This document shows, piece by piece, positions 7,502 through 14,200 of a stretch of DNA of 16,944 nt. Position 1 is the first letter of the stretch. Every line of letters begins with the position of its first letter. Source of the DNA: Candidatus Bathyarchaeota archaeon (GTDB taxonomy: Archaea > Thermoproteota > Bathyarchaeia > TCS64); contig JAEHCT010000007.1 in assembly GCA_020697635.1 (NCBI GenBank), positions 1 to 16,944 of the forward strand, in the 5' to 3' direction. A model generated the notes under the pieces. The model worked only from the letters and a program-made list of their open reading frames with translations. It was not told where the DNA came from and did no database searches. The position numbers and the translations under genes are program-made.

Positions 7502-7840
7502 TTAAAGTAAAACAGTGGACTCTGTGGGGCGCGGCGTCTTAACGACGAGGACCCTGAGGTCCGAGTCGGACTCGTTGTACCAGCAGTGCACTATCCTGGC
7601 GGGGCTGTGAACCGTCGAGTCCTTTTCCACTGTCATCTTCTCGTCGCCTATCTCCACGACTCCCTCTCCCTCAAGCACGTAGAACATTACGTCCACGGGG
7701 GTGATGTGCCGTCTGAGCCTCTCGCCCGGCTTCAGCAGTATGTGGACCCCTAAGGCGTTTTCGTGGTCGTATATCTTCCTGGTCTCCACGCCATGCGGGT
7801 TCTTCCCAGGCGCCGTGTCGGCTACGCGGGTGATCTCCAT
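7502..7840 (-). CDS. Small cupin-domain protein
   Basis: 112 residues from ATG 7840. Cupin motif 1 region is LLKPGERLRRHITPVDVMFYVLEGEG-like (36-60; split here by position), motif 2 is DSTVHSPARIVHCWYN. Metal ligands are incomplete: His45, His78 and His85 remain, but the second His and the Glu of the first motif are missing, so metal binding is uncertain. Start choice: AGGTGA lies five bases before ATG 7840; GTG 7849 and ATG 7843 are alternatives. It begins about 28 bases after the hcp stop on the same strand, so it is probably the last gene of an arsR-hcp-cupin operon. A small-molecule binding or enzymatic role is possible; none is demonstrated. Confidence 0.78.
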   Translation of the reverse strand: MEITRVADTAPGKNPHGVETRKIYDHENALGVHILLKPGERLRRHITPVDVMFYVLEGEGVVEIGDEKMTVEKDSTVHSPARIVHCWYNESDSDLRVLVVKTPRPTESTVLL

Positions 7841-7868
7841 CATCTTCACCTATAGAAAAATTGGTGTA

Positions 7869-9494
7869 TTACCCAAGAATAGCCTTGAGGTCCTCATCGG
7901 GGGTGGTTATAGGCTTTATTCCGAAGTTCTCCACCAGCACCTTCAGCACGTTGGATGTGACGAAAGCGGGGAGGCTCGGCCCGATCCTTATATCCTTTAT
8001 ATCCAGGTGCAGCAGCGTCAACAGTATGGCGACGGCCTTCTGCTCGTACCAGCTCAGCACCATGCTCAGGGGAAGGTCGTTCACCCCCACGCCGAAGGCG
8101 TCGGCGAGGGCCACCGCGATCTGGACTGCGCTGTACGCGTCGTTGCACTGGCCCACATCCAGCAGACGCGGGATGCCGCCGATGTCTCCCAGCTCCTTGT
8201 CGAAGAACCTGAACTTACCGCATGCCAGCGTCAGCACCACGGTGTCCTTGGGGGCTTTCTCCACGAACTCGGTGTAGTAGCTGCGCCCCGGCTTGGCGCC
8301 GTCGCAGCCACCCACCAGGAAGAAGTGCCTTATTTTCTTGTCCTTCACCGCGTCTATCACGGCCTCGGCGACGCCCATCACCGCGTTCCGGGCGAAGCCG
8401 ACCATAACCGTCTTGCCGGGGGCATCCTCCATGAAGCCCGGCATCTCCAGTGCCTTCTCTACGACTGGCGTGAAGTCCTTGTCCTCGATGTGAACGACGC
8501 CCGGCCACCCCACGAGGCCCGTGGTGAATATGTTGTCCTCATAGCTCTCCACGGGCTTCTGGATGCAGTTGGTGGTCATGAGTATGGCGCCTGGGAACTC
8601 CTTGAACTCTCGCTGCTGGTTCTGCCACGCCGTCCCGTAGTGGCCGTGGAAGTGTTCGTACTTTTTGAGCCCCGGGTAGCCGTGGGTGGGCAGCATCTCG
8701 CCGTGGGTGTAGACGTAGACGCCCTTGCCCTCGCTCTGTCGCAGTACCTTCTCTAGGTCTATCAGGTCGTGGCCACTTACCAGGATCGCTTTTCCCTTCC
8801 TGTGGCCTAGGGGCACCTTCGTCGGAACAGGGTGTCCATAGCGGCCTGTGTTGCCTGCGTCCAGGAGCTCCATGGCGCGTAGGTTGATCTTACCGCACTC
8901 CATGACGAGATCGTACATCTCGGGCACGGTCTTCTCCGGGTCCAGCGTAGCGGCCAATGCTCTGTGGATGAACTCGTAGACAATCCCGTCCTCCTGGCCC
9001 AGCAGAGCGGCGTGGTCGGCGTACGCCGCGACGCCCTTGATCCCGAAGACAAGCAGCCACTGAAGGCCGTTCACGTCGGGGTCGATGTCCGGGTTGGACA
9101 TTAAGCCGTGCATCGCGCCCTGCCGGATCATCTCCTTCATAGTCTCGGCGGGCTGAAACGTGGCTGCCTCGGGTAACTCCACCCCTCCAGCTTTCGCCTC
9201 TATCTTGGCTTTGAGCGTCTCCCTTAGCTCTACGGCCTTGTTTATCAGGGGGGTGAACCTCTCGGGGTTGAAGTTCACGTTTGTGAGGGTGCTGAACGCC
9301 GCCTCACAGGTGAACCTGTCGACCTCGTCGTCGCTTATCCCGTGCCTCCGGGCCTCCGCGGCGACCGCCGAGAGCCCCTTCAAGGCGTAGACCAGCAGGT
9401 CCTGGAGTGCCGCCACCTCCGGGCTCTTACCGCATACTCCGAACCTGGTGCAGCCGGTTCCTCCGGCCGTCTGCTCACATTGATAACAAAACAT
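7869..9494 (-). CDS. hcp: Hybrid cluster protein (hydroxylamine/NO reductase type), class I
   Basis: 541 residues. Hcp carries a [4Fe-4S] cluster and the 4Fe-2S-2O hybrid cluster; described activities are hydroxylamine reduction and NO reduction/S-nitrosylation control. ATG 9494 gives the family N-terminus MFCYQCEQTA; the frame upstream to 9575 is overlap with arsR. Cluster ligands Cys3, Cys6, Cys15, Cys21 form C-x2-C-x8-C-x5-C, the anaerobe type. Hybrid-cluster ligands are all present: His242, Glu266, Cys310, Cys397, Cys425, Cys450, Glu484, Lys486. The length matches class I, not the shortened class III. It overlaps the upstream arsR by 20 bases and should be co-transcribed with it and the cupin. 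Expected cytoplasmic, part of a nitrosative or oxidative stress response. Confidence 0.96.
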   Translation of the reverse strand: MFCYQCEQTAGGTGCTRFGVCGKSPEVAALQDLLVYALKGLSAVAAEARRHGISDDEVDRFTCEAAFSTLTNVNFNPERFTPLINKAVELRETLKAKIEAKAGGVELPEAATFQPAETMKEMIRQGAMHGLMSNPDIDPDVNGLQWLLVFGIKGVAAYADHAALLGQEDGIVYEFIHRALAATLDPEKTVPEMYDLVMECGKINLRAMELLDAGNTGRYGHPVPTKVPLGHRKGKAILVSGHDLIDLEKVLRQSEGKGVYVYTHGEMLPTHGYPGLKKYEHFHGHYGTAWQNQQREFKEFPGAILMTTNCIQKPVESYEDNIFTTGLVGWPGVVHIEDKDFTPVVEKALEMPGFMEDAPGKTVMVGFARNAVMGVAEAVIDAVKDKKIRHFFLVGGCDGAKPGRSYYTEFVEKAPKDTVVLTLACGKFRFFDKELGDIGGIPRLLDVGQCNDAYSAVQIAVALADAFGVGVNDLPLSMVLSWYEQKAVAILLTLLHLDIKDIRIGPSLPAFVTSNVLKVLVENFGIKPITTPDEDLKAILG

Positions 9495-9873
9495 CTTTCT
9501 TTTCTCTCCTCTCAGGTGTTCCAGACTTGGCTCTGAGGGGGCAGTCGGCCCCGTTGCCGCAGAACCTCTCCGCATGACGGTCCACTGCCTTCAGAATCGG
9601 GTCCAGTGTCTCATGGTTTAGACTGTAGATCCTTTGTTTACCTTCTCTTTTTACTTTAACGAATTTGCATCGCACCAGTGGCCGTAGGTTGTGGCTCACC
9701 ATGCTCTGCTCCTGGCCTAGGGCGTCCACGAGCCCCTTTACGCTCATGGGTCCCTCGTCGAGCTTCTCGATTATGGCTAGCCGCGTCGGGTTTGCGAGGG
9801 TCGAAAAGAAGCCGTAGCAGAGGTTTGTGAGTCCCTTCTTCACGTCAGACACCTTATCTGAAACAATCTTCAT
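9475..9873 (-). CDS. ArsR-family winged-helix regulator with four cysteines, upstream of hcp
   Basis: 132 residues. The ArsR core is plain: GFFSTLANPTRLAIIEKL (21-38), helix-turn-helix VKGLVDALGQEQSMVSHNLRPL (45-66), wing KVKREGKQRIYSLN. Cysteines at 19, 69, 105 and 111 all have partners in the adjacent paralogue; the last two form FCGNGADC. They could bind metal or an Fe-S cluster or act as a thiol switch. Known hcp regulators such as HcpR and NsrR belong to other families, so this would be a different kind of control. The ATG (9873) lies at the centre of a 30-bp palindrome and about 20 bases after a TATA box, pointing to a leaderless, self-repressed mRNA. Its 3' end overlaps hcp. Confidence 0.88.
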   Translation of the reverse strand: MKIVSDKVSDVKKGLTNLCYGFFSTLANPTRLAIIEKLDEGPMSVKGLVDALGQEQSMVSHNLRPLVRCKFVKVKREGKQRIYSLNHETLDPILKAVDRHAERFCGNGADCPLRAKSGTPERREKKDVLLSM

Positions 9874-9888
9874 ATGAAGAATGTTTCA
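9859..9888. promoter_or_regulatory. 30-bp near-perfect palindromic operator over the arsR-hcp start
   Basis: Two 15-base arms meet between 9873 and 9874 with no spacer; the left arm is TGAAACAATCTTCAT. The right arm is its reverse complement except for one pair (A9866 against A9881). It spans the start codon and predicted transcription start, just below the TATA box. A repressor bound here would block initiation, so it is the likely binding site of the ArsR protein(s). Confidence 0.65.
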
Positions 9889-9890
9889 TT

Positions 9891-9900
9891 AGATTATAAG
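9891..9900 (-). promoter_or_regulatory. TATA box of the arsR-hcp-cupin operon
   Basis: CTTATAATCT on the minus strand, centred about 23 bases before the ATG at 9873. Spacing predicts transcription starting at or next to the start codon (leaderless), with the palindrome immediately below. Confidence 0.5.
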
Positions 9901-9921
9901 TGTTGCGGATGAGACCCATCT

Positions 9922-9929
9922 AAAAAAGG
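9922..9929 (-). terminator. T-tract terminator after the second arsR
   Basis: On the minus strand a T6 run follows the stop of the 9939-10253 gene by about ten bases. It suggests the two regulators are separate transcription units. Confidence 0.35.
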
Positions 9930-9938
9930 TGTCTCCAA

Positions 9939-10253
9939 TTATTCCCTGCACGGGCAGGTATCGACGACCTCACAGTACTTCTCGTGGTTCTCAACGACGC
10001 CTAAGATCGAATTAACAGTATCCTCGTTCAACGAGAGGTACTTCTCCTTACCTCTTCTCTCAGAGAACACAAGGCTACACTGCTCAAGTAGCTTCAAGTT
10101 GTGGCTTACCATACTCTGCTCCTGCCCCAGCTCCGAGGCCAGCCCCGAGACGTTCATCTCCCCTTTGGAAAGCTTCTCAAGGATCGCCAGTCTAGTCGGG
10201 TTCGCCAGAGCAGAGAAGAATCCGTAACAGACATCATTCAAACCTCTTTTCAT
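9939..10253 (-). CDS. ArsR-family winged-helix regulator, paralogue with C-terminal cysteine cluster
   Basis: About 104 residues from ATG 10253. Clearly a paralogue of the regulator at 9475-9873: GFFSALANPTRLAILEKLS, GLASELGQEQSMVSHNLKLLEQC, then a wing (ERRGKEKYLSLN). Numbering from ATG 10259, the cysteines are 11, 61, 96, 102 and 104, ending KYCEVVDTCPC; four align with the four of the paralogue. A thiol/metal/Fe-S sensor is plausible. ATG 10253 is preferred because GGGG lies seven bases upstream; ATG 10259 would leave no room. It has its own TATA box and terminator, so it may act on the hcp operator in trans, alone or as a heterodimer with the paralogue. Effector unknown. Confidence 0.87.
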   Translation of the reverse strand: MKRGLNDVCYGFFSALANPTRLAILEKLSKGEMNVSGLASELGQEQSMVSHNLKLLEQCSLVFSERRGKEKYLSLNEDTVNSILGVVENHEKYCEVVDTCPCRE

Positions 10254-10295
10254 ATACATTCCCCTTACACGCGGGTCAAATCGATATATTCTTTT

Positions 10296-10311
10296 TTATA
10301 TATATATAAAT
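10296..10311 (-). promoter_or_regulatory. TATA box of the second arsR
   Basis: TTTATATATATATAAA, a self-complementary AT run about 45 bases before ATG 10253. It is a strong archaeal TATA candidate; transcription would begin near 10275, giving a short leader with the GGGG ribosome site. Being symmetrical it could also fire in the other direction, but no + strand gene follows. Confidence 0.5.
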
Positions 10312-10347
10312 GAAATGGTGTTAAAAAAGAATCACACTTATTTAAAA

Positions 10348-11649
10348 CTAGAGGTGTAGCTTGTTCAGGCTGCCGTCGATGATCTTCAGGCCGTTCATGT
10401 AAGGCTGCAGCGTCTCAGGAACCTTCACTGTCCCGTCTTCCTGTTGGTACTGCTCTACGATGGCGATCATTGTCCGGCTTGTCGCCATAGCGGTGTTGTT
10501 CAGGGTGTGGACGAAGCCCTCGGGGGGCGCCCCCTCCTTGAGGCGGTACTTTACGTTGAGGCGGCGCGCCTGGTAGTCGGTGCAGTTGCTGTTGGACCCG
10601 ATCTCACGGAACTCGCCGTCCGCCATCCATACCTCGGTGTCGTACTTCTTCGCCGCGATGATCCCGATGTCGCCGGTGCAGACGTTGACGACCCTGTAGT
10701 GGAGGCCCAGCCCCTGGTAGAGCTCCTCGCAGTTCCTCTGCAGCTCCTCGTGGAGCTCCCAACTCTGCTCGGGCAGAGAGAAGATGAACTGCTCTACCTT
10801 GTGGAACTGGTGCACTCTGAAGAGGCCCTTGGTGTACTTGCCGTGGGCACCCACCTCCCTTCTGAAGCAGGGGCTTACCCCGCACAGCCTTACAGGTAGG
10901 TCCCCCGCCAGCAGCGTCTCGTCCTGTAGCATGGCCGCCATGGCGTGCTCGCTGGTGGCTATCAGGTACAGGTCCTCGTCCTCCACCTTGTACATGACGG
11001 ATTCGAAGTCGGCGAGGTCCGTGACCCCCTCGTAGGCGGCGCGCTTGATCATGTACGGGGGCACTATGAGGCTGTACCCCTTCTTGATTAGGTGGTTGAT
11101 CGCGTACCGCTGGATCGCTTGGTCCAGGAGCGCCAGCTCGTTCCTGAGGTAGTAGAAGCCTGACCCGGCCGCCTTGGCGCCCCTCTCGAAGTCGCCGATT
11201 CCCAGCGCGGTGACTATCTCCGCGTGGCTCTTAGGCTTGAACCCGAACTCCGGTTTCTCGCCCCACCGCTTGACCTCGACGTTGTCGTGCTCGTCCTCGC
11301 CGTAGGGCACAGACTCGTGGAGCATGTTGGGCAGCCGCATCAGCCCGTCGCGGAGTCTTTCCTGGCTCTCGCTCATCTGAGACTCTAACCCGCGTAGACG
11401 GGAGGGTATCTCCGACGCCTCCTCCCTGAGGCTGGAGGCGTCGCCGCCCTCCTTCATCGCTTTACCGATCTCGCTGGATATCTGGTTCCTCCTCCTGCGT
11501 AGATCGTTGACCCTCTGCGTGAGCTCCCGCCACTTCTTGTCCGTCTCGATGACGTGGTCTAGGAGCATCAGCTTCTCGGGGTCTTGTCTCTTGGCTAGGT
11601 TCTCCCGCACTTTCTCGGGCTGTTCTCTGATGAGCTTTATATCCTGCAT
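10348..11649 (-). CDS. serS: Seryl-tRNA synthetase
   Basis: 433 residues, normal length. Charges tRNA(Ser), and tRNA(Sec) where present. The N-terminal antiparallel coiled-coil arm (about 28-105, rich in Arg/Glu/Lys) binds the long variable arm of tRNA(Ser). The class II core shows the serine-site ATSEH (231-235), motif 2 SPCFRREVGAHGKYTKGLFR (259-278), and motif 3 around NNTAMATSRTMIAIVEQYQ (384-402), with the usual VPETLQPYMNG near the end. This is the common bacterial/eukaryotic/most-archaea type, not the rare methanogen form with a zinc site. ATG 11649 is the first start and gives the standard MQDIKLIREQPE-like N-terminus. It is transcribed alone. Confidence 0.97.
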   Translation of the reverse strand: MQDIKLIREQPEKVRENLAKRQDPEKLMLLDHVIETDKKWRELTQRVNDLRRRRNQISSEIGKAMKEGGDASSLREEASEIPSRLRGLESQMSESQERLRDGLMRLPNMLHESVPYGEDEHDNVEVKRWGEKPEFGFKPKSHAEIVTALGIGDFERGAKAAGSGFYYLRNELALLDQAIQRYAINHLIKKGYSLIVPPYMIKRAAYEGVTDLADFESVMYKVEDEDLYLIATSEHAMAAMLQDETLLAGDLPVRLCGVSPCFRREVGAHGKYTKGLFRVHQFHKVEQFIFSLPEQSWELHEELQRNCEELYQGLGLHYRVVNVCTGDIGIIAAKKYDTEVWMADGEFREIGSNSNCTDYQARRLNVKYRLKEGAPPEGFVHTLNNTAMATSRTMIAIVEQYQQEDGTVKVPETLQPYMNGLKIIDGSLNKLHL

Positions 11650-11840
11650 CTGTAGCCCACGCGACCAAGGTGTACGCGTTTCCCTCTTTTAGACGTTATG
11701 TGTGAGGCAGTGTCTACGATGGGATGGCTACGATGGTAGTCCCCGTGTTCGTTTTTCTTTATCATTATCCTCATTTAATTATAATCTACGGCGTAGTTCA
11801 TCCACTTTCACCCTGCCCCGTCATCCAAACCGGTGCGTTC

Positions 11841-11850
11841 CGTTTAATAA
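11841..11850 (+). promoter_or_regulatory. TATA box for the 61-residue unknown gene
   Basis: CGTTTAATAA lies about 38 bases before TTG 11884. The predicted transcription start near 11872 would leave a short leader with GTGA six bases before the TTG. The rest of 11650-11883 shows no gene I can support. Confidence 0.35.
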
Positions 11851-11883
11851 ACTGTTCACACGGTTGGGATTCAGTGACAAGCT

Positions 11884-12069
11884 TTGTCGACATACGAGGT
11901 CGGTGCCTTCGAGGCCTTGGAGTGGGCGTGGAACCTCTTGCGGGTTCAGGGCGATGTGAACGTCGAGGACGCTACCAAGCACATTCAGGAGATGCTGTTC
12001 ACGCTTGGCAGCGGTACCCAGGTGAACTTCCGGCAGAGGACAGGCGCCCTCAGGGCCTCCCCCCAGTAG
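11884..12069 (+). CDS. Small acidic-helical protein of unknown function
   Basis: 61 residues from TTG 11884. I do not recognise it. The composition is protein-like rather than chance: an amphipathic helix EVGAFEALEWAWNLLRVQ, a second helix NVEDATKHIQEML, then GSGTQVNFRQRTGAL. Codon choice is GC-rich like the neighbours. No signal peptide, membrane span or cysteines. TTG is the only start codon between the upstream in-frame stop (11875-11877) and the coding-like part. GTGA lies six bases before it and a TATA box about 38 bases before it. It stands alone between serS (opposite strand) and the amidohydrolase remnant. It may be an adaptor or regulator, but nothing visible decides this. Confidence 0.5.
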   Translation: MSTYEVGAFEALEWAWNLLRVQGDVNVEDATKHIQEMLFTLGSGTQVNFRQRTGALRASPQ

Positions 12070-12111
12070 TTAACCCCTTAAGCTGATAGATTTTATTCTC
12101 TTTGAACTACT

Positions 12112-12217
12112 TTGACCAAATATAAGGTATTCACTGACGCTACTCTCTTAGACGGGACGGGCCCCAAGCCGGTCGAGGACGCGCGCCATCATAGTCGAGG
12201 TCAACCGAGGCATGTAA
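12112..12217 (+). pseudogene. N-terminal remnant of an amidohydrolase-family gene
   Basis: From TTG 12112 the frame reads KYKVFTDATLLDGTGPKPVE, the typical opening of metal-dependent amidohydrolases (urease/imidazolonepropionase-like superfamily, whose N-terminal sheet reads like TLIDGTG followed by EDA..IVE). After DAR a one-base shift is needed to continue as IIVEVNRG, and a stop follows at once. Nothing else of the roughly 400-residue enzyme is present; comB begins at 12219. A TATA-like stretch (GATTTTATTC near 12088-12097) is positioned for this remnant and may now serve comB. Family call from a 30-residue stretch only. Confidence 0.5.
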
Positions 12218-12218
12218 C

Positions 12219-12899
12219 TTGCAGATACTACGGTTAAGCCTCGTCGAGGGCTCCAAGGAGGCGAGGGGCCTGACGGTCGTCATAGATGTCTTCCGAGCCT
12301 TCACCACGGCCGCCTACGTCATGGCTAACGGAGCCGAGTGCATCCATCCCGTGGGCAGCCTCGAGGAGGCGTTCAGGCTTAGGGAGCTGAACCCGGACTG
12401 GGTTCTCATGGGTGAGCGAGATGGTAAGAAGGTCCCCGGCTTCGACTACGGGAACAGCCCCTACGAGGTGAGCGGCGTCGACTTCACTGGATGCACGGTG
12501 ATCCAGACGACGAGCGCAGGCACCCAAGGCATAGTCAACGCCGTCGAGGCTGAAGAGATACTGCTGGGCAGCTTCGTTATGGCAGACGCCATCGTCGAAT
12601 ACATCAAAAAGACGAGCCCAGAGACCGTCAGCCTCGTCGCGATGGGCTGGGGCGGACAGGTGAAGAGCCCAGAGGACGAGTCCCTCGCCGAGTACATAGA
12701 GAAGAGGCTCAACGGCCTCGAACCCGGCTTCGCCTCCATGAAGCAGAGGATCATGGAGCACCCGCAGGGCGCCAAGTTCTTCGACCCAGAGCAGCCCGAG
12801 TTCGTGGAGGGCGACTTCCACTGCGCCATGGACCTCAACAGGTTCGGTTTCTGCCTCAGGGTCGTGCCCGGGGCCCCGTCCAGCGTGGAGAAAGCGTGA
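12219..12899 (+). CDS. comB: 2-phosphosulfolactate phosphatase family protein (ComB)
   Basis: 226 residues. In methanogens ComB dephosphorylates 2-phosphosulfolactate in coenzyme M synthesis; homologues in non-methanogens have less certain roles. Seen: VVIDVFRAFTTAAYVMANGA (20-39; Asp23 and Arg26 are typical active-site residues), GERDGKKVPGFDYGNSPYE (65-83), TTSAGTQGI (97-105), and the later CAMDLNRFGFCLRV. The start is TTG 12219: it gives the family N-terminus, no ATG/GTG fits, and GAGG lies eight bases upstream. No other coenzyme M genes (comA, comC, comDE) are near, so a full pathway cannot be claimed. The upstream amidohydrolase scrap may have contributed the promoter. Confidence 0.85.
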   Translation: MQILRLSLVEGSKEARGLTVVIDVFRAFTTAAYVMANGAECIHPVGSLEEAFRLRELNPDWVLMGERDGKKVPGFDYGNSPYEVSGVDFTGCTVIQTTSAGTQGIVNAVEAEEILLGSFVMADAIVEYIKKTSPETVSLVAMGWGGQVKSPEDESLAEYIEKRLNGLEPGFASMKQRIMEHPQGAKFFDPEQPEFVEGDFHCAMDLNRFGFCLRVVPGAPSSVEKA

Positions 12900-12944
12900 A
12901 CCGGCATGTTCTTTTCCCGGTTTCTACTCTGTTAAATACATGAG

Positions 12945-13370
12945 ATGAAGGTCTCAGACGTCATGGTCCGGGACCCGGTGATGGTGGCCCCAGACGCCCC
13001 GTGTGGGCAGTTGTCGAAGCTGATGCGCAACAAAGGCATCGGCTCCGTTGTTGTGGTGAAGGACGGTTTCCCTGTCGGCGTCGTGACCGAGCGCGACCTC
13101 GTTCATAGGGTCTTGGCGGAGGGCAGAGACCCAGACAAATGCGATGCCGATCAGGTCTGTACCAAGCCCGTGGTGGCCATCAGCATATACGCCGACGTAG
13201 ATATGGCCGTTGACATGATGAACGAGTACGGCATCCGCCGACTGGTTGTCGTGGACCAGAAAGACAAGGTGGTCGGGATACTCACCACAGATGGCATCGC
13301 TAAGAACCTGAGAAATATGACTGAAGAACTGGCAGTCAAATACATGATATTATCACGTAGAAAAAGATAG
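12945..13370 (+). CDS. Two-CBS-domain protein
   Basis: 141 residues, essentially two tandem CBS domains (about 1-60 and 68-125) forming one Bateman module. Marks: MKVSDVMVRDPVMVAPDAP, IGSVVVVKDGFPVGVVTERDLV with the GVVTERD nucleotide-contact stretch, then VAISIYADVDMAVDMMNEYGIRRLVVV and VVGILTTDGI. Such modules bind AMP, ATP, SAM or similar and usually regulate a partner; no partner domain is fused here. A basic tail (SRRKR) could contact nucleic acid or lipid but is too short to interpret. It starts 45 bases after comB on the same strand and could be co-transcribed. No clear ribosome site; ATG 12945 gives the exact family N-terminus. Confidence 0.92.
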   Translation: MKVSDVMVRDPVMVAPDAPCGQLSKLMRNKGIGSVVVVKDGFPVGVVTERDLVHRVLAEGRDPDKCDADQVCTKPVVAISIYADVDMAVDMMNEYGIRRLVVVDQKDKVVGILTTDGIAKNLRNMTEELAVKYMILSRRKR

Positions 13371-13727
13371 CATCTAGTTTTACGACCCTCATGCGGCTCT
13401 CAGACGCTCTCACCACCAGCATTTTTACATTTAAATTAAAAAAACATTATATAGCTTCAGAAAAATGAGGCACTTTTAATTGATTTTTAAGGATAAATAG
13501 AGGTAAATATTGAATACGTAGGAAATTATCTTCTAAATAGGGTATAAGATGGATTTAATGTTGTCATTAAAACATTGGAATTTGTACAAATAATACAATT
13601 ATGCTAACTTTTGCCGTGATGCCGCTCATATTATGAATTCAAGTTTTTTTTAAAAAAACACGAGATTTCATATTAAAAAATATTAATACATATTAATATA
13701 TTTGGACTCGTGATAAATTGGCGTTGA
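13371..13727. other. AT-rich intergenic stretch, no gene seen
   Basis: Marked drop in GC relative to the genes on both sides, with many A/T runs including T8A7 at 13644-13658 and a TATA-like stretch around 13687-13704 that can serve the next gene. I find no coding-like frame, tRNA or repeat array. It may be the edge of an acquired segment. Confidence 0.5.
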
Positions 13728-13772
13728 TTGGCTCAAAAACAATATCTACTAAAAGGCATAGATAGTAGTCTT

Positions 13773-13982
13773 ATGTCTGAAACGGTATCTTTCGAAGCTC
13801 CGGAAAAATTGGTAAAAGCCGCGAAATTGATCTGTGAGCTTTACACATATCCGATCGAATCTTTTCTGGTTGACGCTCTAAGAAGTGAGATAGATCGTAA
13901 CGCACACGACAACTTCGATGAACTCAGTTACGTCGGTCGTAAGGATTTCTCGATACAGGTCAGAGCACTTATAGACGACTAA
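13773..13982 (+). CDS. Small ribbon-helix-helix-like protein, AT-rich
   Basis: 69 residues from ATG 13773. The start ETVSFEAPEKLVKAAKLICE, followed by SFLVDALRSEIDRNA, resembles the beta strand plus two helices of the RHH (MetJ/Arc/CopG-type) DNA-binding fold; the C-terminal half is acidic and not recognised. RHH proteins are often antitoxins or local repressors, but no toxin gene is adjacent. Codons are AT-rich (TTT, AAA, ATA, GAA), unlike the GC-rich genes around it, consistent with acquisition. An alternative start at TTG 13728 would fit a leaderless mRNA from the TATA box near 13692-13704; the ATG puts the RHH strand at the very N-terminus, as is usual. A hairpin terminator follows. Confidence 0.6.
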   Translation: MSETVSFEAPEKLVKAAKLICELYTYPIESFLVDALRSEIDRNAHDNFDELSYVGRKDFSIQVRALIDD

Positions 13983-13998
13983 TCAGGAAAGCATTCGA

Positions 13999-14026
13999 GG
14001 TGGAAGACTAAAATCCACCCTTTTTT
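13999..14026 (+). terminator. Hairpin plus T6 terminator
   Basis: GGTGGA (13999-14004) and TCCACC (14014-14019) form a perfect 6-bp stem with a 9-base loop, followed by C and T6 (14021-14026). It lies 16 bases after the RHH-like gene and looks like a factor-independent terminator of bacterial form. Confidence 0.55.
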
Positions 14027-14160
14027 GGTAGAAATCGAGGATAACCGACCTGTTACCACTTATTATATACGCCAAGTTTCTGTGTCTCTTTTCAAGTTAA
14101 TATGGTGTGCTTGACTAGTAACAAGTACTTTTTAGGAAGTATTCAGGTAAAATCCTATAT

Positions 14161-14178
14161 TGGACCATATATACTAGA
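14161..14178 (+). promoter_or_regulatory. TATA region for the TFS-like gene
   Basis: CCATATATACTAGATAG-type AT-rich element about 30 bases before GTG 14201, with the ribosome site GGGTGA at 14189-14194 between them. The spacing suits a very short leader. The remaining gap 14027-14160 shows nothing further. Confidence 0.35.
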
Positions 14179-14200
14179 TAGTGTTCTTGGGTGAACAAAC

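Noticed and set aside
7701..8756. A 351-codon + strand frame spanning the cupin and hcp region
   Set aside because: Antisense to two well-supported genes; Val/His/Leu-rich shadow text and no plausible start signals.
9495..9575. N-terminal extension of Hcp to 9575
   Set aside because: It is Pro/Arg/Ser-rich text overlapping the arsR 3' end; the family N-terminus MFCYQCEQ begins exactly at ATG 9494.
11724..12086. A + strand frame upstream of comB starting MATMVVPVFVFLYHYP
   Set aside because: The hydrophobic start comes from T-rich promoter DNA, and its second half is an out-of-frame copy of the 61-residue gene.
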